Source: Caballeronia arvi (GTDB taxonomy: Bacteria; Pseudomonadota; Gammaproteobacteria; Burkholderiales; Burkholderiaceae). From it: 64,000 nucleotides of DNA. The DNA lies in the NCBI RefSeq assembly GCF_001544695.2, contig NZ_FCOM02000004.1:186001-250000 (forward strand). The letters are read 5' to 3'. This document shows positions 35,200 to 43,840 of this stretch, piece after piece. How positions within the stretch are numbered: the stretch's first letter is position 1; each line of letters opens with the position of its first letter. The translations under genes and the position numbers were made by a program. The notes below the pieces were generated by a model. That model saw nothing but the letters and a program-made list of their open reading frames with translations, was not told the DNA's origin and made no database searches.

Positions 35200-37908
35200 C
35201 TACTGCACACCTTCGAGCAGCCCGAGCGCGATGGCGCGGCGCACCGCGTGCTTGCGCGAACTCGCGTCGAGCTTGCCGAAAAGATTCTTCAGATGCCACT
35301 TGACGGTGCCCTCGCCGACCGCCGCCGCGAGCGCGATTTCCTTGTTGCTCAGATTGCGCGCGAGCAGTTCGAGCATCTCGCGCTCTTTCGGCGTGAGGAT
35401 GACGCTCGGCAAGGCGCGCGGGCCGCCCGTGGCCGAGCGCGGCGGCGGGCGCACGACGTGCGGCGGCACCACCGGCCGCTCGCCAGGCGGCGTCTGCCCG
35501 TCTTCGCTGACGCGCCGGGCCCAGTCGGCGAGTTCGGGATGCGCGTCGATCAGCACGCGCCCGAGGTGATAAGTGCGCGCGAGATTCAACGCTTCGAGGA
35601 AAGGCGCATGGCCTTCGCCGCTCGCGCGTTCGAGCGCGAACGCGCGCAAGGCCATCAGTGCGATGCGCTGGCGGCCGAGCTTCATCGTCGTGGCGATGCG
35701 TTCGGCGCGCTCGAACGGTTCGATCGCGGCGCGCCAGTCCTGCCGCGCCATTTCGGCGCTGCCGTGCGCCATCGCCTGGAGCATCTGCACCGATTCGCGC
35801 CAGATCGGCCCGCGCGCGGCGGCATGTTCATCGACGATGGCGTCGATACGCGCGACGAGCGCATCGCAGGTTTGCGCGCGGTAGCGGCCTGCGTGCGCGC
35901 TCACCTGCTCGGCGAGACTCGTCACGCACAGACGCGGCAGATTGCGCGCGACGCCCATCGCGTGAAGCATTTCGAGCAGATCGAGCGCGCGATGCTCGTC
36001 GCCGCGCAAGGCCGCGATGCGCGCCGCCGTGCGATACGCGAGCACGACGGTTTCGGGCAGCGCGGCGCGTTCGAGCACGTCGAGTCGATTGGCGAGCAGC
36101 GCGCCGGCCTCGTCGATGCGATCGTCTTCATATGCAATCGACGCACACGTCGCGGCGAACATGCAGGTGAGCGGATGACGCCTGCCGAGATCTTCTTCGG
36201 CGCTCGCGAGCGCGGGCAGCAGCACGCTTTCGGCGAGCTTCACCTGGCCTTCCTGCAGGAACGTCAGTCCGACCATGTGATCGCCCCAGCGCACGAGATA
36301 GCCGTGACCCTTGCCGATCTGCTCGCGCGTCATCGACTGTTGCAGACGCCGTGCCTGCGCGGGCTCGCCGAGCAGCATCGCGCGGGCGGCGAGGCGGTTT
36401 GCGTGCGCCTGCGCGAGCCACGAATCCCTGGCTGGCGGCGTCTGCGCCCACGGCTCGAAGAGCGTGAGAAAGGCGTCGGGATCGTCGGCGTACCAGGCGG
36501 CCGCGCTCAGGATCAGCGCGCATTCGTAGCGCAGGGCGTCGTCGGCCCCTGACGATGCCAGTACGCGCTCGACCTGGCGCTGCGCCTCGCTGTGCCGTTC
36601 GCTGAGCGCGAGCGCCCACGCCACCGCCAGACGCAGACGCGGGCGCTTCTCCAGCTCCGGCTCCGGCAGACGTTCCAGCCAGTCGAGCACGGTGCCGAGC
36701 TGGCCCTGCTTCACGGCATCGTGCAGCGATTGTTCCGCGAGCTCGTACGCGTGCTCGCGCTCGCCCGCCGCATGCGCGTGACGCGCCGCCTGTTCGAGCA
36801 TGCCGCGCGCGCCGAGCCAGCGCGCCGCGCGCCGGTGCAGATCGGCGCGCTGCGTGTCCGCGAGCGCGGCGAAGCGCGTTTGCAGCACGTCGCGCACGAG
36901 CGGATGCAGCCGGCACCAGTCGCTTTCTTCGGCGGTGACGAAAACGGGCGTGTCGCGCGCGAGACGCAGAAGGCGTTGCGGCGCGTCGGGATCGTCGGTC
37001 AGGGCGGCGCACAGGTCGGGATGCAGCACGTCCACGACACTGATGCCGACGAGAAAGCGTTCATCTTCCGATGACAGTTCGCTGAGCAGCGCGGCGACGA
37101 GCGGCTCGCGCAAGCCGCGCGGCCCCGCCGCGAGATTGTCGAGCGCGGCGCGCGGGTCCTGCGCGCGCGACATCGCCGTGAGGGCGAGTTGCAGGCCGAG
37201 CGGCCAGCCATCGGTGATTTCGAAGAGGCGCGCGCTCGAATCCGCGTCCACGCGAGCGCCGAAGCGCTGCGTGACGAGCGCGATGGTTTCGTCGACGCGA
37301 AAACGCAGCGCCTCCGGACCGACGAGGCCCGCCTGCCCGTAGGCGAGCAGTTCCGCCGCGGGCTTGTCGAGCCCCTGCCGCCCGGCCGCGACGATACGCA
37401 GGTTCTGCGGCGCGTTGTGCAGCACGTAATCGAGCAGCGCGGCGCCCGATGGCGGCAACCTGTCCGCGTCATCGACGATCAGGACGACATCGAGCGAAAG
37501 CTGGGCCAGTTCGGCGAGCCACGCCGTCGCGAGATCGAACGCGCCGGCGGGCGCGCCCGGGCTATCGACGATCAGCCGGCCGAACGCGGGCCGCGCGCAG
37601 GCGGCGCGCACCGTGTGGACGAGCGCGCGCAGGAAGCGCTCGGCGTCGTCGCGCTCGTCGGCGAGCAGCCACGCGACGGCCGCGCCGCGCGCCAGAAACT
37701 CGCGCCGCCATTGCGCGAGCAGCGAAGTCTTGCCGTAGCCCGCGCCCGCCTGCACGAGCACGATCTGGCTGCCCGCGCCCGGCATGCTCGCGGCGTGGAG
37801 GCGTGCGCGTGCGAGCAGGCCGGACGGCGCGCGCGGCGCCATCGTCTTCAAAACGAGTTCGGTGGAGGGGGAGTCGGTGGGCATCGGGTGGTTTCGTGTT
37901 TCGCTCAA
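35200..37908 (-). CDS. MalT-like LuxR-family ATP-dependent transcriptional regulator
   Basis: A 902-residue STAND-type regulator. An N-terminal ATPase has Walker A QAGAGYGKTSL and the DVVLIVDDADRLPPSG Walker B, followed by a winged-helix part and a long helical TPR-like region (about 400-790), and a LuxR HTH at the end (LTPKEREMLELLARNLSNKEI then EGTVKWHLKNLFGKL). Proteins of this design are activated by a small ligand plus ATP. The frame opens with TTG at 37908 with AGGAAC upstream; an ATG at 37884 is the alternative. It is upstream of glgX on the same strand, so MalT-like control of glycogen or maltodextrin use is a fair guess. Confidence 0.88.
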   Translation of the reverse strand: MSETRNHPMPTDSPSTELVLKTMAPRAPSGLLARARLHAASMPGAGSQIVLVQAGAGYGKTSLLAQWRREFLARGAAVAWLLADERDDAERFLRALVHTVRAACARPAFGRLIVDSPGAPAGAFDLATAWLAELAQLSLDVVLIVDDADRLPPSGAALLDYVLHNAPQNLRIVAAGRQGLDKPAAELLAYGQAGLVGPEALRFRVDETIALVTQRFGARVDADSSARLFEITDGWPLGLQLALTAMSRAQDPRAALDNLAAGPRGLREPLVAALLSELSSEDERFLVGISVVDVLHPDLCAALTDDPDAPQRLLRLARDTPVFVTAEESDWCRLHPLVRDVLQTRFAALADTQRADLHRRAARWLGARGMLEQAARHAHAAGEREHAYELAEQSLHDAVKQGQLGTVLDWLERLPEPELEKRPRLRLAVAWALALSERHSEAQRQVERVLASSGADDALRYECALILSAAAWYADDPDAFLTLFEPWAQTPPARDSWLAQAHANRLAARAMLLGEPAQARRLQQSMTREQIGKGHGYLVRWGDHMVGLTFLQEGQVKLAESVLLPALASAEEDLGRRHPLTCMFAATCASIAYEDDRIDEAGALLANRLDVLERAALPETVVLAYRTAARIAALRGDEHRALDLLEMLHAMGVARNLPRLCVTSLAEQVSAHAGRYRAQTCDALVARIDAIVDEHAAARGPIWRESVQMLQAMAHGSAEMARQDWRAAIEPFERAERIATTMKLGRQRIALMALRAFALERASGEGHAPFLEALNLARTYHLGRVLIDAHPELADWARRVSEDGQTPPGERPVVPPHVVRPPPRSATGGPRALPSVILTPKEREMLELLARNLSNKEIALAAAVGEGTVKWHLKNLFGKLDASSRKHAVRRAIALGLLEGVQ

Positions 37909-38021
37909 GCATGGTTCCTATGACGCGCGCGCGTCAAGCCCCTCCCGCCGCGAGAGGGGCGCGCGCGCCATGCCCCCACTACGATGCATTCAATCGTGCA
38001 ACTGCAAGCTGAAGGATCATC

Positions 38022-38771
38022 ATGTATCGACATCTGCTCGTGCCCGTCGAGCGCAGCGACGCGTGCGTCGAGGCGATTGGCCATGCGGCCGAGCTCGCGC
38101 GGACGCTCGGCGCGCGCATCACGTTCGTTTGCCGCGATACCGGCGAAACCCGCGAGGAAAACCACGGCGCCGCTGCACTGCAGCATCGGCATGCGCGAGC
38201 GCTGCTGGCGCGCGCCGAAGCCGCGGCGCGGGCGCAGGGCGTGCCGTCGTCCGTGCTGGCGGGCGAGGCGCCCGCATCGCGCGATTACGACCTCGTGTGC
38301 ATCGCGCAGGGCAGTGCCGTGCCGCCCCTGGCGGGCGTCGCCGTGTTGATCTGCCCGGTCGACGCGCGCCCGATGGTCGCGAAAGCGGTCGGCGCGCTGC
38401 TGGCCGCGCATCGCGCACGCTCGGATGCGTACGACGACGCGCTCTGCATGAAGCGGCCCGATCCGCGCACGATCGGACGTTTTCAGCAAGCGCATGACGA
38501 AGACACCGCGCTGACGACGGCGCTGCGCAACCGAACCTCCGCGCTCGACGCCGAACTCGACGAACTCGCGCGCCTCGCGGAACGCGAAACGGCCTTGCTC
38601 GCGCGCATCGCGGAATCGGCGACGCGAGGCGATGTGATCGAAGACCGTTTGCATGCGTGCGCGGGTTTCGCGTGGGAACGCATGGGACGCATCGAAGGCG
38701 CGGTGCTGCCCGCCGCGCGCCGCTATCTGCGCGATGACGACTGGAACGCGCTCGCCGCCGCTGCACACTGA
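38022..38771 (+). CDS. UspA-like domain fused to a degenerate hemerythrin-like domain
   Basis: A 249-residue protein. Residues 1-110 resemble a universal stress protein (MYRHLLVPVERSDACVEAIGHAAELARTLGARITFV), although the C-terminal GS-rich ATP loop is short. Residues about 150-249 resemble a hemerythrin-like four-helix bundle (RFQQAHDEDTALTTAL, ending LPAARRYLRDDDWNALAAA). The usual iron-binding His-Met-x-x-Glu-Glu is replaced by WERMGRIEGAV, so iron binding is doubtful. AAGGATC precedes the ATG. It is divergent from the MalT-like regulator and close to the quinone oxidoreductase. Redox or stress sensing is inferred from the domain pair. Confidence 0.68.
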   Translation: MYRHLLVPVERSDACVEAIGHAAELARTLGARITFVCRDTGETREENHGAAALQHRHARALLARAEAAARAQGVPSSVLAGEAPASRDYDLVCIAQGSAVPPLAGVAVLICPVDARPMVAKAVGALLAAHRARSDAYDDALCMKRPDPRTIGRFQQAHDEDTALTTALRNRTSALDAELDELARLAERETALLARIAESATRGDVIEDRLHACAGFAWERMGRIEGAVLPAARRYLRDDDWNALAAAAH

Positions 38772-38808
38772 ACACACTGAACACAGACCGAATCAGGAGA
38801 CGAACACA

Positions 38809-39789
38809 ATGGCACATGCAATCCGCTTTCACGAAACCGGCGGCCCCGAAGTCCTGCGCTGGGAAGAAGTCGGCGTAGGCGACCCCGGCCCGTCCGAAGT
38901 GCGTCTGCGTCACGAGGCGGTCGGCCTCAATTTCGCGGATACGTATTTCCGCTCCGGCCTCTATCCGGTGCCGCTGCCTTCGGGCATGGGCGTCGAGGCG
39001 GCGGGCGTCGTCGAGAAGGTCGGCGCGAACGTCACGCATCTGAAGGAAGGCGACCGCGTGACCTACACTGGGTTCATCAACACGCTCGGCGCTTACAGCA
39101 CGGAGCGCATCATTTCGGCTGCGCCGCTGATCAAACTGCCCGATGCGATCGACTGCACGCGCGCCGCCGCGATGACGATGCGCGGCCTCACCGCCGCCTA
39201 TCTGATGACGCGCATCCGGCGCTTCGAGCGCGGCGACACGCTGCTCTTGCACGCGGCGGCGGGCGGCGTCGGGCTGATCGTGTCGCAATGGGCGAAGCTG
39301 CTCGGCGTCACGGTGATCGGCACGGTATCGAGCGATGCGAAGGCGCAAGTCGCGCGCGAGCACGGCGTGGCGCACGTGATCGACTACAGCCGCGAGGATG
39401 TCGCCGCGCGCGTGCGTGAACTGACCGATGGCAAAGGCGTGAACGCGGTATTCGACAGCGTCGGCAAGACGACCTTCAACGCATCGCTCGATTCGCTCGC
39501 GCGGCGCGGACTGATGGTCTGCGTCGGCACGGCATCGGGCCCGATTCCGCCCTTCGATCCTCAATTGCTCGCGATGAAGGGCTCGCTGTATCTCACGCGC
39601 CCGGCACTCGCCGACTACATCGCCGATCCGGCCGAGAAGGACGCGCTCGCCGCCGAACTGTTCGATCATGTCGCGAGCGGTCGCATCCGCATCGAAATCA
39701 ATCAGCGCTATGCGCTCGCCGATGCGCAGGACGCGCACCGCGATCTCGAAGCGCGCAGAACCACGGGTTCGTCCGTGCTCGTCGTCTGA
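38809..39789 (+). CDS. NADPH:quinone oxidoreductase (zinc-free MDR/QOR family)
   Basis: A 326-residue quinone reductase. GLNFADTYFRSGLYPVPLPSGMGVEAAG is typical of the QOR family, LHAAAGGVGLIVSQWAKLLG is the NADPH-binding Rossmann loop, and no zinc ligands are present. The ATG at 38809 has AGGAGA upstream; the reading frame extends further back into the preceding gene but that part is a shadow. It lies 37 bp after the UspA-like gene and 9 bp before the dioxygenase gene, so the three are probably one transcript. Confidence 0.93.
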   Translation: MAHAIRFHETGGPEVLRWEEVGVGDPGPSEVRLRHEAVGLNFADTYFRSGLYPVPLPSGMGVEAAGVVEKVGANVTHLKEGDRVTYTGFINTLGAYSTERIISAAPLIKLPDAIDCTRAAAMTMRGLTAAYLMTRIRRFERGDTLLLHAAAGGVGLIVSQWAKLLGVTVIGTVSSDAKAQVAREHGVAHVIDYSREDVAARVRELTDGKGVNAVFDSVGKTTFNASLDSLARRGLMVCVGTASGPIPPFDPQLLAMKGSLYLTRPALADYIADPAEKDALAAELFDHVASGRIRIEINQRYALADAQDAHRDLEARRTTGSSVLVV

Positions 39790-39798
39790 GGAGGCAAC

Positions 39799-40647
39799 AT
39801 GCGTATCGAACAACTCACTTGCGCGATCGGCGCCGAACTCACGAACGTGAAGCTCGCGGACGCCATTCACGACGACGCGCTTTTCGGCGAGATCCGCGCC
39901 GCATTGCTTGCGCATCGCGTGCTCTTTCTGCGCGATCAGGACATCACGCGCGCCGAGCATGTCGCGTTCGCGCGGCGCTTCGGCGAGCTGGAAGATCATC
40001 CGGTCGCGGGCAGCGATCCCGAGCATCCGGGACTCGTGCGCATCTACAAGAATCCGGACCAGCCCAACGACCGGTACGAGAACGCATGGCACGCAGACGC
40101 CACCTGGCGTGCGGCACCGCAGTTCGGCGCCGTGCTGCGTTGCGTGGAATGCCCCCCGGTCGGCGGCGACACGATGTGGGCGAACATGGTGCTCGCGTAT
40201 GACAGGCTGCCCGAGAACGTGAAGGAGCAGATCGCGGAACTGCGCGCGCGGCACAGCATCGAAGCGAGCTTCGGCGCGGCCATGCCGATCGAAAAGCGTC
40301 TCGCGCTCAAGGCGCAGTTTCCCGATGCCGAGCATCCGGTCGTGCGCACGCATCCCGAGACCGGTGAGAAAGTGCTGTTCGTCAGCGCGTTCACGACGCA
40401 TTTCACCAACTATCACACGCCTGAGCGCGTGCGTTTCGGGCAGGACGCGAATCCCGGCGCGGGACAGTTGCTCGCGTATCTCGTGAGCCAGGCTTATATC
40501 CCGGAGTTTCAGGTGCGCTGGCGCTGGAAGAAGAACAGCATCGCGATCTGGGACAACCGCAGCACGCAGCATTACGCGGTGATGGACTATCCGCCTTGCC
40601 ACCGGAAGATGGAGCGTGCGGGGATCATCGGCGACGTGCCGTTCTGA
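39799..40647 (+). CDS. TauD/TfdA-family Fe(II)/2-oxoglutarate dioxygenase
   Basis: A 282-residue dioxygenase. The facial triad is H98 and D100 in NAWHADATW and H258 in NRSTQHYAV; the 2-oxoglutarate-binding arginine lies in the following HRKMERAGI segment. FLRDQDITRAEHVAFARRFG and FTTHFTNYH are family motifs. Substrates include taurine, alkylsulfates and aryloxyacetates; nothing here decides. It ends 40 bp before the convergent carbamoylase gene. Confidence 0.9.
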   Translation: MRIEQLTCAIGAELTNVKLADAIHDDALFGEIRAALLAHRVLFLRDQDITRAEHVAFARRFGELEDHPVAGSDPEHPGLVRIYKNPDQPNDRYENAWHADATWRAAPQFGAVLRCVECPPVGGDTMWANMVLAYDRLPENVKEQIAELRARHSIEASFGAAMPIEKRLALKAQFPDAEHPVVRTHPETGEKVLFVSAFTTHFTNYHTPERVRFGQDANPGAGQLLAYLVSQAYIPEFQVRWRWKKNSIAIWDNRSTQHYAVMDYPPCHRKMERAGIIGDVPF

Positions 40648-40651
40648 TTCT

Positions 40652-40675
40652 CGATGCCGGTTCTCTCCGGCATCG
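40652..40675. terminator. Hairpin between convergent genes
   Basis: CGATGCCGG (40652-40660) pairs with CCGGCATCG (40667-40675) around TTCTCT, in the 39 bp between the dioxygenase stop and the carbamoylase stop. No T-run. Likely a bidirectional terminator. Confidence 0.65.
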
Positions 40676-40686
40676 CTGAGCGCGCG

Positions 40687-41919
40687 CTATGCGTTGAGCG
40701 TGCGGAGAATCTCCGCCGCCGCCCGCGCCGCGACTTCGCAACCTTTTACGATGTGCGCCTCGGCCGTATCCTCGATGAAGTCGTGACTGACTCCGCCGAT
40801 GCTCGGCACGAACAGCATGCACGCCGGCATGTGATGCGCGAGCAACTGCGCATCGTGCGACGCGCCGCTCGGCATGCGTTCCCATTGCCCCGGCGCGAAC
40901 GCTTCCGCAGCCTGCGCCAGATGCGCCTGCAACCCGGCGTCCATCACGACAGGTTCTTCGGGCGGCTCGCTGTCGACCATCGCGACGCCGACCTTGCCTT
41001 CATCGTTGAAATCGCGGATCAGCGACGCGAGCGCGGTTTCCATCGCGCGCAGGCGTTGCGCGCTGGCGTCGCGGAATTGCAGGTACAGGTCCGCCGCGCC
41101 GGGCACCACACTGAACGAGCCCGGATCGAGCTCGATGCGCCCCACGGTCCACACGGTATCCGCATCGGCGAGCGGGCGAAACGCGTCGTCCATGCGCGCG
41201 ATGAACGCGACGAGCGCCGCGCCCGCGTCGCGGCGAATCGACATCGGCGTCGTGCCCGCGTGATTGCGCTGGCCCGTGAAACGCAGCCGGAGCTCGCGGA
41301 TGCCGACGATCGTCGTCACCACGCCGATCGACTTGCCGTGCGCCTCCAGACGCCCGCCCTGCTCGATATGCGGCTCCATGTAGGCCTTGTGGCGCGTCGC
41401 GTCGAGCCGCACGCGCGGCTTGCCGGCGAGGCCGGCTTGCGCGAGCGCATCGGCGAGCGACAGGCCTTCGCGATTGCGCGCGCCGCGGATGGCTTCATCG
41501 ACATCGTCGCCGACGAAGCTGCGGCTGCCGAGAAAGCCCGAGAACGTGCCCTCTTCGTCGAACCACGATGCGACGTCCACCGCAAAGCTGCGCGTCTCTT
41601 CGCATTCGGCGAGCGCGCGTGCGATCTCCAGACCGTAGATGACGCCGAGTGCGCCGTCGAGCCAGCCGCCCGTCGGCTGCGTGTCGGTGTGCGAGCCGAT
41701 CAGAAGCGCCGGGCCTGCATTGCGCGAGCGGCCGAACACGGTGCCGACGCCATCGATGGCCGCGGTGAGGCCCGCGTCGTTCATGCGGCCGGCGAGCCAG
41801 CGGCGCGCGTCCATATCGACGGACGAAAGGGATAAGCGCACGACGCCCGGCCCGGTCGCGCCGAACGTGCGCAGATGCCTGAGGTCGTTCAGCAGGCGGT
41901 CGGGATCGATCTTCAACAC
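40687..41919 (-). CDS. N-carbamoyl-L-amino acid hydrolase/ureidopropionase-like M20 amidohydrolase
   Basis: A 410-residue zinc hydrolase of the hydantoinase/carbamoylase family. Metal ligands are visible in GSHTDTQPTGGWLDGALG, DEEGTFSGFLGSRSF, EPHIEQGG and a late SGASHDAQLLAHHMP. The family removes the carbamoyl group from N-carbamoyl amino acids, beta-ureidopropionate or allantoate. The start is GTG at 41919, with GAGGAC 8 nt before it; the upstream extension of the frame lacks support. It follows the GlxA-type regulator by 37 bp and is probably its target or partner. Confidence 0.9.
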   Translation of the reverse strand: MLKIDPDRLLNDLRHLRTFGATGPGVVRLSLSSVDMDARRWLAGRMNDAGLTAAIDGVGTVFGRSRNAGPALLIGSHTDTQPTGGWLDGALGVIYGLEIARALAECEETRSFAVDVASWFDEEGTFSGFLGSRSFVGDDVDEAIRGARNREGLSLADALAQAGLAGKPRVRLDATRHKAYMEPHIEQGGRLEAHGKSIGVVTTIVGIRELRLRFTGQRNHAGTTPMSIRRDAGAALVAFIARMDDAFRPLADADTVWTVGRIELDPGSFSVVPGAADLYLQFRDASAQRLRAMETALASLIRDFNDEGKVGVAMVDSEPPEEPVVMDAGLQAHLAQAAEAFAPGQWERMPSGASHDAQLLAHHMPACMLFVPSIGGVSHDFIEDTAEAHIVKGCEVAARAAAEILRTLNA

Positions 41920-41956
41920 GGCGTGTCCTCGTTGTGCGTGGAAAGTGCGGAAGTTA

Positions 41957-42904
41957 TCAGACCTGTGCCCGAGCTTCGCGCCGCACTTCCTGCGGGGGCA
42001 CGCCGAAACCGCGCATGAACGCCTCGCGCATGTGACGCCGGTCCCTGAAGCCCGTTTCGAGCGCAATCGCTTCGAGCGAATGACGGCTCGTTTCGATCAT
42101 CAGGCGCGCCGCCTCAAGCCGCAGTCCTTCGATGGCCTTCGCCGGCGACTGCCCAGTCTCCTGCGTGAACACGCGGCTGAACTGACGCGGACTCAGATGC
42201 GCCTCGCCCGCGAGCTCCTCGACCGTCAGCGGCCGGTTCAGGTTCTTGCGCGCGTAGTTCAGCGCGTTCTGGATGCGATCCGACTTCGGCGCGAGATCGA
42301 GCATTTCCGAATGCTGCGACTGGCCGCCCGCGCGGCGTTGATGCATCACGAGCTTGTGCGCGACGGAGCGCGCGAGTTCCGCGCCGAGATCCTTCTCGAC
42401 CATCGCGAGCGCGAGATCGAGGCCAGCCGTCATGCCCGCCGATGTCCAGACCGGGCCATCGACGATGAAGATGCGGTCCTCTTCCACGCGCACGTCGGGA
42501 AAAAGCCGCTGCATGTCGCGCGCGTAGGCCCAATGCGTGGTCGCGCGCCGGTGCGCGAGCAGGCCCGCCTCGGCGAGCACGAACCCGCCCGTGCAGATGC
42601 CCGCGACGCGCCGCGCCCGCGTGCTCGCGCGGCGCAGAAACGCGAGCACTTCGGCGGGCGGCGGCAGCGTGAGCGGCGTGGTGACGCCCGCGGCGATCCA
42701 CGTGTCCATCGCGGTGCGCGGCGTGATCTTGCGCGTGCCGACCGGCAAGCCGAGCGACGAGCGCACTTCGCCGCCGTGCAGCGAAAAATTCTCGACGCCG
42801 TAGAAAGGCTCGCCGGACACGTCGTTCGCCATTTCGAATACCGTCTGCGATGCGAGCGCCATGATCTGGAAGCCGTCGCTCAATAAATAGCCGATGCGGT
42901 GCAC
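41957..42904 (-). CDS. GlxA-type AraC-family transcriptional regulator with DJ-1/PfpI domain
   Basis: A 315-residue regulator. Residues 1-190 form a DJ-1/PfpI-like amidotransferase-type domain with the nucleophile elbow GICTGGFVLAEAGLL and THWAYARDM. Residues about 215-312 are two AraC helix-turn-helix units (LTVEELAGEAHLSPRQFSRVF and LEAIALETGFRDRRHMREAF). Relatives control amino acid, carnitine or betaine use. It lies directly upstream of the carbamoylase gene on the same strand and is divergent from the SDR gene. Confidence 0.9.
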   Translation of the reverse strand: MHRIGYLLSDGFQIMALASQTVFEMANDVSGEPFYGVENFSLHGGEVRSSLGLPVGTRKITPRTAMDTWIAAGVTTPLTLPPPAEVLAFLRRASTRARRVAGICTGGFVLAEAGLLAHRRATTHWAYARDMQRLFPDVRVEEDRIFIVDGPVWTSAGMTAGLDLALAMVEKDLGAELARSVAHKLVMHQRRAGGQSQHSEMLDLAPKSDRIQNALNYARKNLNRPLTVEELAGEAHLSPRQFSRVFTQETGQSPAKAIEGLRLEAARLMIETSRHSLEAIALETGFRDRRHMREAFMRGFGVPPQEVRREARAQV

Positions 42905-43023
42905 GTCGTTATCCCGTCGCGGTGATGTCTCGAATCACTACCCTATACGTCATTTGCGCCACGGTCAAATTCGACCAGAATTCACTCACGCAATCAACCA
43001 CCTTTTTCGGACGGAGTGAAATC

Positions 43024-43818
43024 ATGACGCAGCAACATCCTGGCACGGCGCTCGTCACCGGCGCATCTTCGGGCATCGGCGCGGTCTATGCCGAGCGCCT
43101 CGCGCGGCGCGGGTACGACCTCGTTCTGGTCGCGCGCAATCGCGACCGGCTCACGGCGCTCGCGCAGCGCATCACGAACGAGACGCGCCGCAGCGTCGAA
43201 ATCATCGACGCCGATCTGGGCGACCGTCAGGCGCTCGCCGCCGTCGAAGCGAAGCTGAAGGACGACGCGAGCATCACGCTGCTCGTGAACAACGCGGGCG
43301 TCGGCACGCATACGCCTTTGCTCGACAGCAATGTCGATGCGATGACCCGCATGATCGACCTCAACGTGACCGCGCTCACGCGTCTGACGTATGCGGCGGT
43401 GCCGGGTTTCGTGGCGCGCGGCAAGGGCGCGGTGATCAACATCGCGTCGATCGTGAGCATCGCGCCGGAGCTGCTCAACGGCGTGTATGGCGGCACCAAG
43501 GCGTTCGTGCTCGCGTTCAGCCAGGCGTTGCACAAGGAACTGTCGGGCACGGGCGTGGGCGTTCAGGCCGTGCTGCCGGGCGCGACCGCCACCGACTTCT
43601 GGGAAACGGGCGGCCTGCCGATCGAGAATCTCGACAGCGCAATCGTCATGTCGGCGAGCGATCTGGTCGATGCGGCGCTCGTCGGCTTCGACCGCAACGA
43701 ACTCGTGACGATTCCATCGCTGCACGACGGCGCCAAGTGGGACGCGTATGAAGCCGCGCGTCAGGCGATGAGCCCGGAGCTTTCGACGGATACGCCGGCG
43801 GCGCGGTACGTGGGGTAA
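43024..43818 (+). CDS. Short-chain dehydrogenase/reductase
   Basis: A 264-residue classical SDR. TGASSGIGAVYAERLARRG is the NAD(P) loop, NNAGVG and the catalytic S...YGGTKAF (Tyr-x3-Lys) are present, as is PGATATDFWE after the active site. The arginine-rich VARNRDRL after the second strand suggests NADP. GGAGTGAAATC precedes the ATG at 43024. Its stop is 4 bp from the convergent MFS stop. Substrate is unknown. Confidence 0.9.
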   Translation: MTQQHPGTALVTGASSGIGAVYAERLARRGYDLVLVARNRDRLTALAQRITNETRRSVEIIDADLGDRQALAAVEAKLKDDASITLLVNNAGVGTHTPLLDSNVDAMTRMIDLNVTALTRLTYAAVPGFVARGKGAVINIASIVSIAPELLNGVYGGTKAFVLAFSQALHKELSGTGVGVQAVLPGATATDFWETGGLPIENLDSAIVMSASDLVDAALVGFDRNELVTIPSLHDGAKWDAYEAARQAMSPELSTDTPAARYVG

Positions 43819-43822
43819 TGCC

Positions 43823-43840
43823 TCACGGCGCGGGCCGTGA
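43823..43840. terminator. Hairpin on the stop of the MFS gene
   Basis: TCACGGC (43823-43829) and GCCGTGA (43834-43840) pair around GCGG. The first three bases are the MFS stop codon on the other strand. Short and without T-run, but same position as the other convergent hairpins. Confidence 0.4.

Noticed and set aside
32253-35303. Long plus-strand frame opposite aspT and glgX
   Set aside because: Spans two real genes and their gap, low-complexity Arg/Ala/His content; an artefact of high GC third positions. The same holds for frames opposite the permease, SulP/PPK2, fabI-ackA and ldhA genes.
38119-40602. Minus-strand 827-codon frame opposite the UspA, quinone reductase and TauD genes
   Set aside because: Covers three well-recognised plus-strand genes and shows no domain of its own.
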